A program made the position numbers and the translations under genes. The notes below the pieces were generated by a model. It had not been told where the DNA came from. It saw only the letters and a list, made by a program, of their open reading frames with translations, and searched no databases. From Kofleriaceae bacterium (GTDB taxonomy: Bacteria > Myxococcota_A > Polyangia > Haliangiales > Haliangiaceae), in NCBI GenBank assembly GCA_024762925.1, contig JANTGM010000029.1, positions 1-58,503 on the forward strand: a stretch of DNA of 58,503 nt. Direction: 5' to 3'. Numbering within the stretch: the stretch's first letter is position 1; each line of letters opens with the position of its first letter. Of this stretch, positions 7,933-16,593 are shown in pieces.

Positions 7933-8354
7933 GAGCGGGCTCGCTTCGTCGGCTTGTCGTCCAATGCATCCAAGATGGGACACTCGCGAACCGAGCCCTT
8001 GCTTGCGCAGGACTTCACCAAGACCCCAAGTGCCTTCTTCATCGCACGGAGACTTTGAATCTTCTCTTCAATCTCCTCCATCTTTTGCGTCGCCGTCGCC
8101 TTCGCTTGCTCACAACTGGCGTCGGTATTTTCTCGCAACACGAGGAGTTCTTCGACTTCGTAGAGGGTGAAGCCAAGCTCCTGCGCTCGCTTGATGAAGC
8201 GCACAACGCGGACCGCCTCGGGTGGATACTCTCGATAGCCCGAGCTTCGCCTGTGTGGCTCCTTGAGGATTCCACGGCGCTCATAAAAGCGCAGCGTCTC
8301 CACATTGACGCCCGCAGCCTTCGCCACTTGCCCTGTCCGCAACTTCCCAGCCAT
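7929..8354 (-). CDS. merR: MerR, mercury-responsive transcriptional regulator
   Basis: A 141-residue MerR protein: N-terminal winged helix (RTGQVAKAAGVNVETLRFYERRG), linker helix, dimerisation helix, and the metal loop. The three Hg-binding cysteines of classical MerR are present: one at the start of the dimerisation helix (CEQAKA) and two in CASKGSVREC, spaced C-x8-C as in Tn21 MerR. It therefore most likely senses Hg(II). The ATG at 8354 starts only 6 nt after the predicted -10, which suggests a leaderless or near-leaderless transcript. It is the first gene of its own controlled operon, not divergent as in Tn21. Confidence 0.9.
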   Translation of the reverse strand: MAGKLRTGQVAKAAGVNVETLRFYERRGILKEPHRRSSGYREYPPEAVRVVRFIKRAQELGFTLYEVEELLVLRENTDASCEQAKATATQKMEEIEEKIQSLRAMKKALGVLVKSCASKGSVRECPILDALDDKPTKRARS

Positions 8355-8360
8355 GACAAC

Positions 8361-8392
8361 AGTATGCACCCCGTACCTAGGTACGGAGTCAA
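8361..8392 (-). promoter_or_regulatory. MerR promoter/operator (merR operon)
   Basis: Minus strand: -35 TTGACT (8392-8387), 20-nt spacer, -10 CATACT (8366-8361). The spacer holds a perfect 16-bp palindrome CCGTACCTAGGTACGG (8371-8386). This is nearly the classical mer operator. The predicted start of transcription falls at or next to the merR ATG. Confidence 0.9.
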
Positions 8393-8452
8393 CCCTGACT
8401 CCGCCTACAGCCTCCCAGCTCGTGTTTACAGGTGCTTATGCTTGTGCAGAGA

Positions 8453-8806
8453 CTATGGCCCGTGACAGATAACTGCATTCGGGACTTCGATGCCGCAAGA
8501 AGCCGTCGGTGGATTTTGGCAGGAAGTTGGTGCGGTGCACAAGGATGTGCATTCGTCTGAGCAGCCCAAGCCGGAACCAACATCGGGAATGCACGTAGCT
8601 GGCTTTTCCCTACATTGCACTGATGTCGCACAATCTGGGGCCAAGAACTGCACACAGATTTCGGTCGGAGAGCAAGCAGAACACTGACCATCGATTGATG
8701 CATCAGAATCCACGACCGACGAATCTAGTTCTACACCTATGTCCGTATCTGCCGAACATCCCCAAACAACGCAGGGCACTATCACCAGCAACAAGAAGGC
8801 TTTCAT
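8453..8806 (-). CDS. Cysteine-rich lipoprotein
   Basis: A 117-residue protein with a lipoprotein signal (LLLVIVPCVVWGC) and about 15 further cysteines, spaced irregularly (CSACSPTEIC, CSDECTSLC). No enzyme domain is seen. Similar short Cys-rich surface lipoproteins are frequent in myxobacteria-like genomes. It is on the same strand as, and upstream of, the mer operon, but 60 bp with a strong mer promoter lie between, so it is probably not part of that system. Confidence 0.65.
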   Translation of the reverse strand: MKAFLLLVIVPCVVWGCSADTDIGVELDSSVVDSDASIDGQCSACSPTEICVQFLAPDCATSVQCREKPATCIPDVGSGLGCSDECTSLCTAPTSCQNPPTASCGIEVPNAVICHGP

Positions 8807-9178
8807 TCTGTCCCAAGAGCATCAAACATGCCAAAACGCAAACACTGGCAATTGAACACTTGCTCAAAACCATTCGAGCCAAAGCGGCAATAGTCCGACA
8901 TTGAGGTCATGGTTTGTGAGTGTTTCGGGATGAAGTATGGGCGTGATCTGTTTCAGGATGCAGCGACATACTTCGCAATGTCGAAAACCTCTACATCGCG
9001 TCGAAGACAGCTGGTACCTCGTGACTTGGATGTGTCGTCGACTTCGGTTTCTCGTTCCGGGCAGCAAGACCACAGCCTGCGATCTCAACCGACGTGGGCT
9101 GACCTATCGGGGCAAAGGAAGAGGGAATTCCTCTCGAGGTCAAAGCGATTCTAGTGCGCGATCCATGGACATTGATTC
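8807..9178. other. Gene-free stretch with part of a repeat
   Basis: I see no supportable gene. Short open frames exist on the plus strand between 8909 and 9180 but show no start signal or recognisable domain. The right end (from about 9150) is the beginning of an R1 repeat copy. Confidence 0.4.
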
Positions 9179-9247
9179 GTGATCGCGAAGTCAGCTCGTT
9201 TGCTGGCTAGGCGGGAAGAGGGAGTTTGCTGGGGCAAGCGACTGAGG
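9150..9247. repeat. Dispersed intergenic repeat R1, copy 4 (partial)
   Basis: Matches 6385-6475 and 2600-2690 with few differences, including the shared segment starting at GATCCATGGA. It ends where the following ORF's distinct sequence begins. Confidence 0.75.
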
Positions 9248-9727
9248 CCTAACCGATGTCCTTCTTCGGCGCCTTCAGACTCTCAACATCAAGAGGGGCT
9301 CGAGTCGGTCGTTACTGGCTTTGACGAATTGGCGAGGCATGTTGGGAAGCGAGCAGCCCGCCGCCTATGGTCATTTGCCAAGACATTAGGAAACGCCTCA
9401 CGCCGTGAGGTTGCCATCGCGGCGGTACTGGCGATGGGGCACAAGAAGCAAAAACAGCTTCTTTCCGAGCTAGAGCAAGCCGAGGCTTCAGACGACGAGC
9501 TTCTCGCGGTCTATCGCGACCAGCTCGACCGTGAGATCTCAATCAAGCGTCAGGATTCTTGGGTTCTTCCGCTTCTGGCACTCTTGCCACTGACTTTGCT
9601 CGATACACAGGAGACTGCGACCACAATCGCCGTTGGCGCTTTGATGGCGCTGCTTTTCGCACAGGGCCTGTGGGTTCGGTTCAGTGTGTTGCCTCGCTTG
9701 CTGCGGAACCGAGAGGCTCTGAGCTGA
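9179..9727 (+). CDS. Small membrane protein of unknown function, 5' end in a repeat
   Basis: The open frame begins with GTG inside repeat R1, but the distinctive part starts near 9290 (GFDELARHVGKRAARRLWSFAKTLGN). It has an amphipathic N-terminal region, a charged helix and a C-terminal hydrophobic hairpin of two membrane spans (LLALLPLTLL and VGALMALLFAQGLWV). No convincing start codon lies between the repeat and the distinct part, so the repeat may have replaced the original 5' end. It ends 2 bp before the ECF sigma gene and is probably co-transcribed with it. Function not recognised. Confidence 0.5.
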   Translation: MIAKSARLLARREEGVCWGKRLRPNRCPSSAPSDSQHQEGLESVVTGFDELARHVGKRAARRLWSFAKTLGNASRREVAIAAVLAMGHKKQKQLLSELEQAEASDDELLAVYRDQLDREISIKRQDSWVLPLLALLPLTLLDTQETATTIAVGALMALLFAQGLWVRFSVLPRLLRNREALS

Positions 9728-9729
9728 GC

Positions 9730-10464
9730 ATGACGGTGTGTGGACCCAAACTCGACGCCTCCGAAGAGGCGGCGCTGCTGGAGAGGATCCTGAATGGCAC
9801 TCCTCCCGAGAGGGAGGCAGCTTACGAGCAGATCTTCTCCAGCTTGCGTGAGCCGGTGTACGCGCTGTGCCTCCGTCTGACTGGGAATACCATAGATGCG
9901 GAGGATGCACTCCAGGACGCCTTTGTTGCGGCTTTTCGCGGGCTCAGCGCATTTCGTGGTGATGCTCGGATATCAACATGGCTCTACCGCATCGCGGTTC
10001 GGGAAGCACTACGACAAAAGAGACGTCATGCAGGCAAGGAGATACAGGCCGAGATTGACGTACCCGCGCCGGAGACAACCAATCCTGCCATTCGGAAAGA
10101 GCGCGTGGAACTATTCAACCAGGCGTTGGATCGCCTCAGCGCCGACCATCGAACCGTACTCGCGATGTTCACAGTTGAGGGGCTGTCTCATGATGAGATC
10201 GCCGATGCATTGAAGATTCCCACAGGCACGATTTGGTCGCGGCTGCATAAGGCACGCAAGAAGCTCGCGGCTGAAATCAAGGTTCTCGAACAGACGCCTA
10301 GATCAGGCGCTGTCCGTCCCAACAATCGCAGGGGGACACAAGTACACGAGCGCGAAAGGTCCCATAGCACCCTTCAGACAATTCTTGTCAGCTCGGGCGT
10401 TTACCTTCGGGCATTGGCCACATGGGCAGTACGTTGGAGTTTGAGAGACGCGCAGGTTGCGTGA
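9730..10464 (+). CDS. ECF RNA polymerase sigma factor
   Basis: A 244-residue sigma factor. Region 2 includes DAEDALQDAFVAAFRGLSAFRGDARISTWLYRIA, region 4 is LSADHRTVLAMFTVEGLSHDEIADALKIPTGTIWSRLHKARKKL. The start at 9730 follows the previous stop directly. The part after about residue 195 is basic and then unusually hydrophobic and does not belong to the usual sigma fold; it may be a C-terminal extension or read-through into non-coding DNA after a lost stop. No anti-sigma gene is adjacent. Its targets are unknown. Confidence 0.8.
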   Translation: MTVCGPKLDASEEAALLERILNGTPPEREAAYEQIFSSLREPVYALCLRLTGNTIDAEDALQDAFVAAFRGLSAFRGDARISTWLYRIAVREALRQKRRHAGKEIQAEIDVPAPETTNPAIRKERVELFNQALDRLSADHRTVLAMFTVEGLSHDEIADALKIPTGTIWSRLHKARKKLAAEIKVLEQTPRSGAVRPNNRRGTQVHERERSHSTLQTILVSSGVYLRALATWAVRWSLRDAQVA

Positions 10465-10525
10465 TGAAAACCCAGGGCGGGCTGGTTCAGAAGAAACGTT
10501 GTCGTGGTAGGGCTCTCGCTCAACC

Positions 10526-10954
10526 ATGATAGCTTCCATGGCTATGAGCCTCCGCCGCATCGATACACTAGCAGAGCATCAGGTTCACGCCTTGACGGAG
10601 TTGTTCAAAGAACTCTGGTGGACGCCGAACCGAAGTCAAGAGCAGGTAGAACGCATGCTCCAACACTCGATAGTCGTCGCCTTCGAGGATAGTGAACGGC
10701 AGCTCATCGCATTCGCGAGAATTCTCAGCGATCAGGTATTCAAAGCTCTGATTCTTGATGTCGTGGTCAGGCCTGACCAGCGCAACACCGGTTTGGGCCG
10801 CGTTTTGATGGACGCAGTTCTACACCACGAATCCCTCACAGAGGTTCGCCATTTCGAACTTTACTGTGCCACCGAAATGAAACCCATGTACGAGAAATGG
10901 GGATTCTCAGGTTCTCTTGGCGATCTGACCTTCATGCGCCTGGTTCGGAATTGA
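10526..10954 (+). CDS. GNAT-family N-acetyltransferase
   Basis: A 142-residue protein with the GNAT motifs: strand LILDVVVRPDQRNTGLGRVLM (motif A, acetyl-CoA pyrophosphate loop RNTGLG) and the C-terminal 'ELYCATEMKPMYEKWGF' motif B. Such enzymes move an acetyl group from acetyl-CoA to an amine; the substrate cannot be deduced. It stands alone between the sigma gene and a gene-free stretch. Confidence 0.85.
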   Translation: MIASMAMSLRRIDTLAEHQVHALTELFKELWWTPNRSQEQVERMLQHSIVVAFEDSERQLIAFARILSDQVFKALILDVVVRPDQRNTGLGRVLMDAVLHHESLTEVRHFELYCATEMKPMYEKWGFSGSLGDLTFMRLVRN

Positions 10955-11652
10955 AGCCACGCGCCAACGGCGCTACACGGCAGACGGGCTCGACCACCGC
11001 TGGACAAATTCCGCGCAGCGTAATTTTCCGAGCGGGGGCGACGGAGCCCAGACGTGGCCAGACGACGGTTGCCAGCGGCCGCTGTACCTCACTGCCAACA
11101 CCCAGCGAAACAGCCATGGGGAGAACGATCAAGTCCCGAACAGTGTAGGGACACTGTCTCCCCACAATGACAACCGGAGACGCCATAGCTCTCTTCACAG
11201 TAGTCATCCCTCGTTGCACGTTCGTGATGTTCAGAAGCTCCAGCACGTCCCCAGTGTCGCGGGCCATCGAGCCACCAGAGATGGGGCAGGTGATTGCGTT
11301 CCCAGAGGTGGGTGGTTTGCATCACCGCTACAGTCGAAGTATGGCTGCATGAAGCTAGGAGAAGGAGGCAAACGCAGTCAGGATGGACAGCGCAAACGAA
11401 ACATCGACTGGAACACCGGCTTAACGCGATCCGGTTTGTGGAATGACGGTTGCGCCAGGGAATCACTTTGAAGTTGGCCGCGTCTGATGAAGACTTGGCC
11501 AGGGGCTCGCCACTGGCTCATGCTCACGTGATTCCGAGTGGCACCTACCACTTTGGCCACCAGACCTCCTCCCTCCACTGGAGGCCTAACCGGGATTTTT
11601 TACGCGATTGGGCCTGGTACCCCAGTATGATAAAGTCGGACCTAGCGGTCGT
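10955..11652. other. Gene-poor stretch with hairpins and a czcA scrap
   Basis: No intact gene. It holds GCGCC-aac-GGCGC (10961-10973) and a decayed AAATTCCGC-gca-GCGtAATTT (11006-11026), the latter a near copy of a hairpin at 50916. A 63-bp czcA fragment follows. The segment 11130-11640 shows only short open frames without recognisable products. Confidence 0.5.
11061..11123 (-). pseudogene. Fragment of a czcA-type RND gene
   Basis: Exactly 21 codons read LPMAVSLGVGSEVQRPLATVV, identical in protein to a segment of the czcA at 16586-19723. Homology stops abruptly on both sides. The missing next codons (IGGIITSTLL) are found at the start of another czcA fragment at 44015. Confidence 0.8.
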
Positions 11653-12270
11653 ATGAGCGACAAGAATCATTGGCAATCGGTATATGAGCGCAAGACCATA
11701 GACGAGGTGAGTTGGTATCGGCCCCATCTTGAACGGTCACTTGAGTACGTTCACGCAGCAGGCCTTGGCCCTAGTGCTCGAATCGTTGACGTGGGCGGCG
11801 GCGCATCAACGCTGGTGGATGACTTGTTGAGCGAGGGCTATCACAACATTGCAGTGGTCGATATTGCGGACTCGGCTCTTCAGGTGGCTCGTGAGCGGCT
11901 TGGCAAACGCGAAACGCAAGTGGACTGGGTCATCGGAGACGTTACGAAGCCGCTGCTTCCCGATTTGAGCATCGACTTTTGGCACGACAGAGCTGTCTTT
12001 CACTTTCTCACAGAGCAAGATGCACGCGCAGCCTACCTCGCTCAGGTCACGCGCTGCGTGAAGCCAGGCGGTCGCGTGCTGGTAGCAACTTTTGGTATCG
12101 ACGGGCCCGAACAATGCAGCGGCTTGCCCGTTGCTCGCTACGACGCGGGTGGGATTCATGCTGTTTTTGGAGATGCATTCGATAAACTCGATGAGGCTAC
12201 AGAAGAGCACGAGACTCCCTGGGGAAGCGCTCAGTCTTTTGTGTACTGCTACTGCCGTCGTGCGCCATAG
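11653..12270 (+). CDS. Class I SAM-dependent methyltransferase
   Basis: A 205-residue protein with the Rossmann-type methyltransferase motifs: motif I (ARIVDVGGGASTLVDDLL), the acidic residue after strand 2 (IAVVDIADSAL), motif II/III (VDWVIGDVTK) and post-motif (CVKPGGRVLVATFG). I start at the ATG at 11653 (MSDKNHWQSVYERK), the usual beginning of this subfamily. Relatives include thiopurine/metalloid-type methyltransferases; the substrate here is not clear. A metal(loid) such as tellurite or selenium is conceivable given the setting but not shown. Confidence 0.85.
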   Translation: MSDKNHWQSVYERKTIDEVSWYRPHLERSLEYVHAAGLGPSARIVDVGGGASTLVDDLLSEGYHNIAVVDIADSALQVARERLGKRETQVDWVIGDVTKPLLPDLSIDFWHDRAVFHFLTEQDARAAYLAQVTRCVKPGGRVLVATFGIDGPEQCSGLPVARYDAGGIHAVFGDAFDKLDEATEEHETPWGSAQSFVYCYCRRAP

Positions 12271-12475
12271 CTGCGACACTGGTCACGCTAGTAGCGCCTG
12301 TGGCTAGTGCGATCGTGGAATCACGATACCTTGGAGCTATTCAATCTGCGACTGAAACACTCCTTCGACATAGCCGATAGGAATCAGTCCAGGAAGTGTC
12401 TCTCAGACCAGCTGAGCCTGCCCCGAAAGTTGGACACCGAATCAAGGAGGTTATCCTTGGGAAGAGGTGGCCAGC

Positions 12476-12771
12476 ATGGCAAAGAAAAAGAGAACGACCA
12501 GACGATACACGGATGAATTTAAGCGTGAGGCAATTCGGCTTCTCGAGAATCGCGGGGACACAACGGCGGCCGAGATTGCGTCTAGCCTTGGCATCGCTCC
12601 AAGCATTCTGTATCAGTGGCGCAAGCAACTCGGCTCCGCTCCAGAGCGTTTGATTGACAATGTGAGCCTGGAAGAGGAGTCACGCCGTCAGAAACAGGAG
12701 ATTGCTCGTCTGCGAAGGGAGAATCAAACGCTAAAAAAGTCAATAGCGCTCTTCGCGAAGGATCTGGACCT

Positions 12772-12775
<4 letters not shown>
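12476..12775 (+). CDS. IS3-family OrfA, transposase DNA-binding subunit
   Basis: A 99-residue helix-turn-helix protein (RRYTDEFKREAIRLLENRG...AEIASSLGIAPSILYQWRKQ) followed by a leucine-zipper-like helix. This is the intact orfA of the IS3 element. In intact elements a -1 frameshift near the end joins it to OrfB. Confidence 0.85.
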
Positions 12776-13641
<866 letters not shown>

Positions 13642-13693
13642 CCGAAAACGGTAGGCGGCAATGACCGTCCAACTTTTGGGGCAAGCTCAAGCC

Positions 13694-13840
13694 CCGCTTT
13701 GTTGGACAGACTGTGTCTTGATTGTGAGGTCGCAAATGCCGGTGCTTGGCTCATACTCGACAGGGCTTTCGTAGTCTGGCGTCGAAGGCATGCGTTTCCG
13801 GCTGTAGAGATGCTCGATGTACTCGGATCATCGAAGCCTG
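13694..13840 (-). mobile_element. Remnant of a second IS3-family element (3' end)
   Basis: Minus strand encodes YIEHLYSRKRMPS followed by DYESPVEYE, the standard C-terminal end of an IS3 OrfB, then a terminal-repeat-like end (TCAAGCCCCGCTTTGTTGGAC read on the plus strand near 13687-13707). It abuts the right end of the first IS3 element back to back. Confidence 0.7.
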
Positions 13841-13906
13841 GGACTTACATCGTACGGTCTCGGGCTACCCCCGCATTTGAGTTCGGCGGCCTGAGATGCT
13901 CGGTCC

Positions 13907-14140
13907 ATGCGAAGACCGATTGCGTCACTGAGAAAAGAAATCGCCAAGGTCCACATCGATGGCGCGGGCCGGCGTCGATATGACAAGGAGCTCCGAAGGC
14001 GGCTCGTGCATTTCGCTCGAGCTGAGCAAGCTCGCGGACGCCCCATCATCAAGATTGCCGAGGAACTCGGCATTCGCTAGCAGGTCCTCGGCGGCTGGCT
14101 CCGCAAGGCGGGAAGAACAACGCCCATCCGCCAGGTCGAG
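13907..14140 (+). pseudogene. Helix-turn-helix 5' part of the IS66-type transposase, with in-frame stop
   Basis: An ATG at 13907 opens a frame (RRRYDKELRRRLVHFARAEQ, then PIIKIAEELGIR) that looks like a transposase DNA-binding domain. It is cut by TAG at 14078-14080, then continues in the same frame (QVLGGWLRKAGRTTPIRQVE) straight into the transposase at 14141. So the original protein was probably longer at its N-terminus, or this is a separate small accessory gene with a mutated end. Confidence 0.55.
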
Positions 14141-15340
14141 GTGGTCGAAGAGAAGACGGAGGTGAAGCTCCCCGATAACGACAACCTCTGCGACTGTTGC
14201 GGCAATCCTCTCATCGCCATGGAAGGCATCGCGGAAGACAGCGAGCGCGTGAACGTCGTGGAGCGCAAGTTCGTCGTCCAGAAGATTCAGCGACAGAAGT
14301 ACCGATGCAAGTGCCGGGCGGCGGTGGTCACCGCACCTGCACCCGCTCAGCTCGTCGTAGGTGGCCGCTACTCTGTCGAAATCGCGGCGCACATCGCGGT
14401 GGAGAAGTACCTGAACCACATGCCACTAGATCGCCAGAGGCGCTCTATGGGCCGGTTGGGCCTCGACATCAGCACCTCGACGCTCTGGGACCAAATCAAC
14501 GCGCTAGCGGGTCTGCACGAGGCCTCCTACGACCGCCTGCAGGACTACATCCTCGGCGCCGATGTCGTCGGCATCGACGAGACCTGGTGGCGTATGCTGG
14601 ACAAGAAGCCCAACAAGCGCTGGTGGGTCTGGAGCATCACCGTGCCCAATGCGGTTTGGTACACGATTGCACCGAGCCGCTCCGCCGACACCGCCAAAGA
14701 GATCATCGGCGACTACGAAGGCACCTTGATCGCCGACGCCTACAAAGTCTACGAGACCGTGACCAAAGGCAACGAGCACATCATCCTGGCGCTTTGCTGG
14801 AGCCATGCGAGGCGGAAATTCATTGAGGCCGAGCCAAACTATCCGCAATGCGCCGAGGCCATCGAAATCATCGGCGGGCTCTTTGCGATTGATCGAGAGA
14901 CCGCCGATCCAAACAGGCTGGAGGGAGACGAGAAAATCGCCGCAATCGAGGAGCGCGGGGCAGCCCGCGCCGAACGGGCACCACCCATATTGGAGAAACT
15001 CCGAGAGTGGTGCTTAACGCAGCGAGGACTGCCGCGTTCAGGTCTGCGCAAAGCGATCGACTACACGCTTGGCCATTGGAAAGGGCTCACCGTCTTCGTC
15101 GATGACCCATTCGTGCCCCTCACGAATAACGATACGGAGCGCGAGCTGCGCACCATTGTGCTCGGGCGCAAGAATCACCTAGGCAGCAAATCAGAGCGCG
15201 GCACCGAGGTCGCGGCCATCCTCTACACGCTGATTGAGACCGCATATCTCAATGGCCTCGATCCGTACAAATACCTCGTTGAGGCCACCTACGCTATGCT
15301 CGAGGACCCGGCGGCAGTTCCGCTGCCGCTAGATCGCTAG
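14141..15340 (+). CDS. IS66-type transposase
   Basis: About 399 residues. It has the N-terminal zinc-binding Cys region (LCDCCGNPL...KYRCKCRAAV), the DDE core with VVGIDETWWRM, 'GTLIADAYKVYE', 'LALCWSHARRKFIEAE' and 'FVPLTNNDTERELRTIVLGRKNHLGSKSERG', all typical of IS66/TnpC transposases, and the C-terminal 'YLVEATYAMLEDP'. The start is a GTG continuing a longer frame from 13907. Core motifs look intact, but the upstream stop may have inactivated the element. Confidence 0.85.
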   Translation: MVEEKTEVKLPDNDNLCDCCGNPLIAMEGIAEDSERVNVVERKFVVQKIQRQKYRCKCRAAVVTAPAPAQLVVGGRYSVEIAAHIAVEKYLNHMPLDRQRRSMGRLGLDISTSTLWDQINALAGLHEASYDRLQDYILGADVVGIDETWWRMLDKKPNKRWWVWSITVPNAVWYTIAPSRSADTAKEIIGDYEGTLIADAYKVYETVTKGNEHIILALCWSHARRKFIEAEPNYPQCAEAIEIIGGLFAIDRETADPNRLEGDEKIAAIEERGAARAERAPPILEKLREWCLTQRGLPRSGLRKAIDYTLGHWKGLTVFVDDPFVPLTNNDTERELRTIVLGRKNHLGSKSERGTEVAAILYTLIETAYLNGLDPYKYLVEATYAMLEDPAAVPLPLDR

Positions 15341-15449
15341 CGGCAGGATGCCATGATTCGGCGGATTGTCGGCGAGTGCGCATCGCCCCGTCTAACATCG
15401 CCTAACTGTAATCCGGCTTTGCGTTCACCACTGATATCGTCTCAACATC

Positions 15450-16091
15450 ATGAAGTGGGGAGGATGCTGTCTTGTCGGGCTCTGGGCCGTTTCGGCCTGT
15501 GGCCCGACGACGGCACGAACCAACGCGCGTTTGGAGAAGGGCTTCGAATTTGGCATCTCGGCCGCAGCACGAACGACTGACAAGGGGTTTGAGATCAATC
15601 ACGAGGGAATGCGTACCAACGGAGTTCAGCAAAATTTCGAGTTGCATCACCTGAATCTGAATCTGCAGTGGGCATGGAAGGAACAGAATGGGGCGGGGTT
15701 TGCGGTCCAGGGTCGGCTCACCATGGGAGTCTTTCCCACGGCTCTAGACCTCTACTACGCATTGCCGGGTGGCGATGACTCTTCCTTTGCTGCTGGCTTT
15801 GGCGCCGAACTTGGCGCACTGCCAGCCGTGTATGGCGTTTTCACCCGCGACCTTGGCGACAGACTCTTTGTCACCTTCACACCGCGAGTGTTGCTTAATC
15901 GGGGCAATGCAAAGAGAGCTCTGCTCAATCCACAGATTTCCTTTGGCCTGGAAGACGGTTTTGGCTTTGCAGGATTTGTGAGCTACGTCTACTACACAGG
16001 AGCGGGCTACGACCCCTACGGAATCCTTGGTTTCGACTCAAGCGAGTATCACAAGCAATTCTTGCTGACCGGACTCGCCGCGAGCTTCTAG
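15450..16091 (+). CDS. Predicted outer-membrane-associated lipoprotein, unknown function
   Basis: A 213-residue protein with a lipoprotein signal (GLWAVSACGP). The rest consists of alternating strands with many aromatic residues at strand ends (GFEFGISAAARTTDK, HLNLNLQWAWKEQ, QGRLTMGVFPTALDLYYALPG) and ends in ...LLTGLAASF, with terminal Phe, as in small beta-barrel proteins. No family recognised. It sits between the IS66 element and an IS66 remnant, so it may be a passenger gene. Confidence 0.6.
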   Translation: MKWGGCCLVGLWAVSACGPTTARTNARLEKGFEFGISAAARTTDKGFEINHEGMRTNGVQQNFELHHLNLNLQWAWKEQNGAGFAVQGRLTMGVFPTALDLYYALPGGDDSSFAAGFGAELGALPAVYGVFTRDLGDRLFVTFTPRVLLNRGNAKRALLNPQISFGLEDGFGFAGFVSYVYYTGAGYDPYGILGFDSSEYHKQFLLTGLAASF

Positions 16092-16488
16092 GGAATCCTT
16101 CCTGGAGAAGTTCCGTGGCCTCTGTTTGGAGCAACGCGGAGGCCCGCGATCTGACGACGCACGCGATGCTCAAGAATCCGGCCGCCGTGCCGCTGCGGCT
16201 AGCTCGCTCACGGTAGCATGCCATGATTCGTCGGATTAGCGGCGAGTGCGTACCTTACATCCTCAAAGAGACGTCATTTCAAGCGCCGACCAATTTCTCG
16301 CTAATGCCGCCCGCGTCCATCATGTTGTTCGCGGTGAGTTTCCGACTTGCTGTCACTCCCATCGCCTGCTGTCGCTAGCATCCTCAAGCTGAGACGCCTT
16401 GTTTGAAGTCGACTCCCAAGATCGCTACTCAGTCGGTTCGCTACTCCATGCGCTCACACTCACGCTCGTTGCCTTCGCGCTGCACGAG
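16092..16488. other. Gene-free stretch with an IS66 3'-end remnant
   Basis: Positions about 16165-16253 repeat the 3' end of the IS66-type element (15296-15378), including CCATGATTCG at both sites, with many substitutions. It is the end of a second, lost IS66 copy. Nothing else is seen until the cadA fragment. Confidence 0.6.
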
Positions 16489-16593
16489 GTATCGAGAATA
16501 GTCGGAGGCAGGCCGCCTGGGCGGGCTCGGCGTGGACGCTTCCGTACTACAGGAATCCCCTCCGCAGGCCGAATTCACGTGGTTGTCACTCAT
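16489..16593 (-). pseudogene. 5' remnant of a cadA-type P-ATPase gene
   Basis: The ATG at 16593 overlaps the czcA stop. Its first 35 codons (MSDNHvnSACGGDSCSTEAs ... ASDYSRY) closely match residues 1-35 of the intact CadA at 44146, and DNA identity is high. Homology then ends and the frame runs into a stop about 15 codons later. The original order here was therefore czcA then cadA, as also seen at 44.1 kb. Confidence 0.8.

Noticed and set aside
8909-9182. A small gene reading on the plus strand before the R1 repeat
   Set aside because: No RBS, no known domain, and the end is repeat-derived sequence.
11130-11460. Possible gene on either strand after the czcA fragment
   Set aside because: Short frames overlap on both strands without recognisable motifs or start signals.
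14078-14080. TAG in the IS66-type gene as pyrrolysine
   Set aside because: No PylT/PylS seen, and transposase decay explains the stop better.
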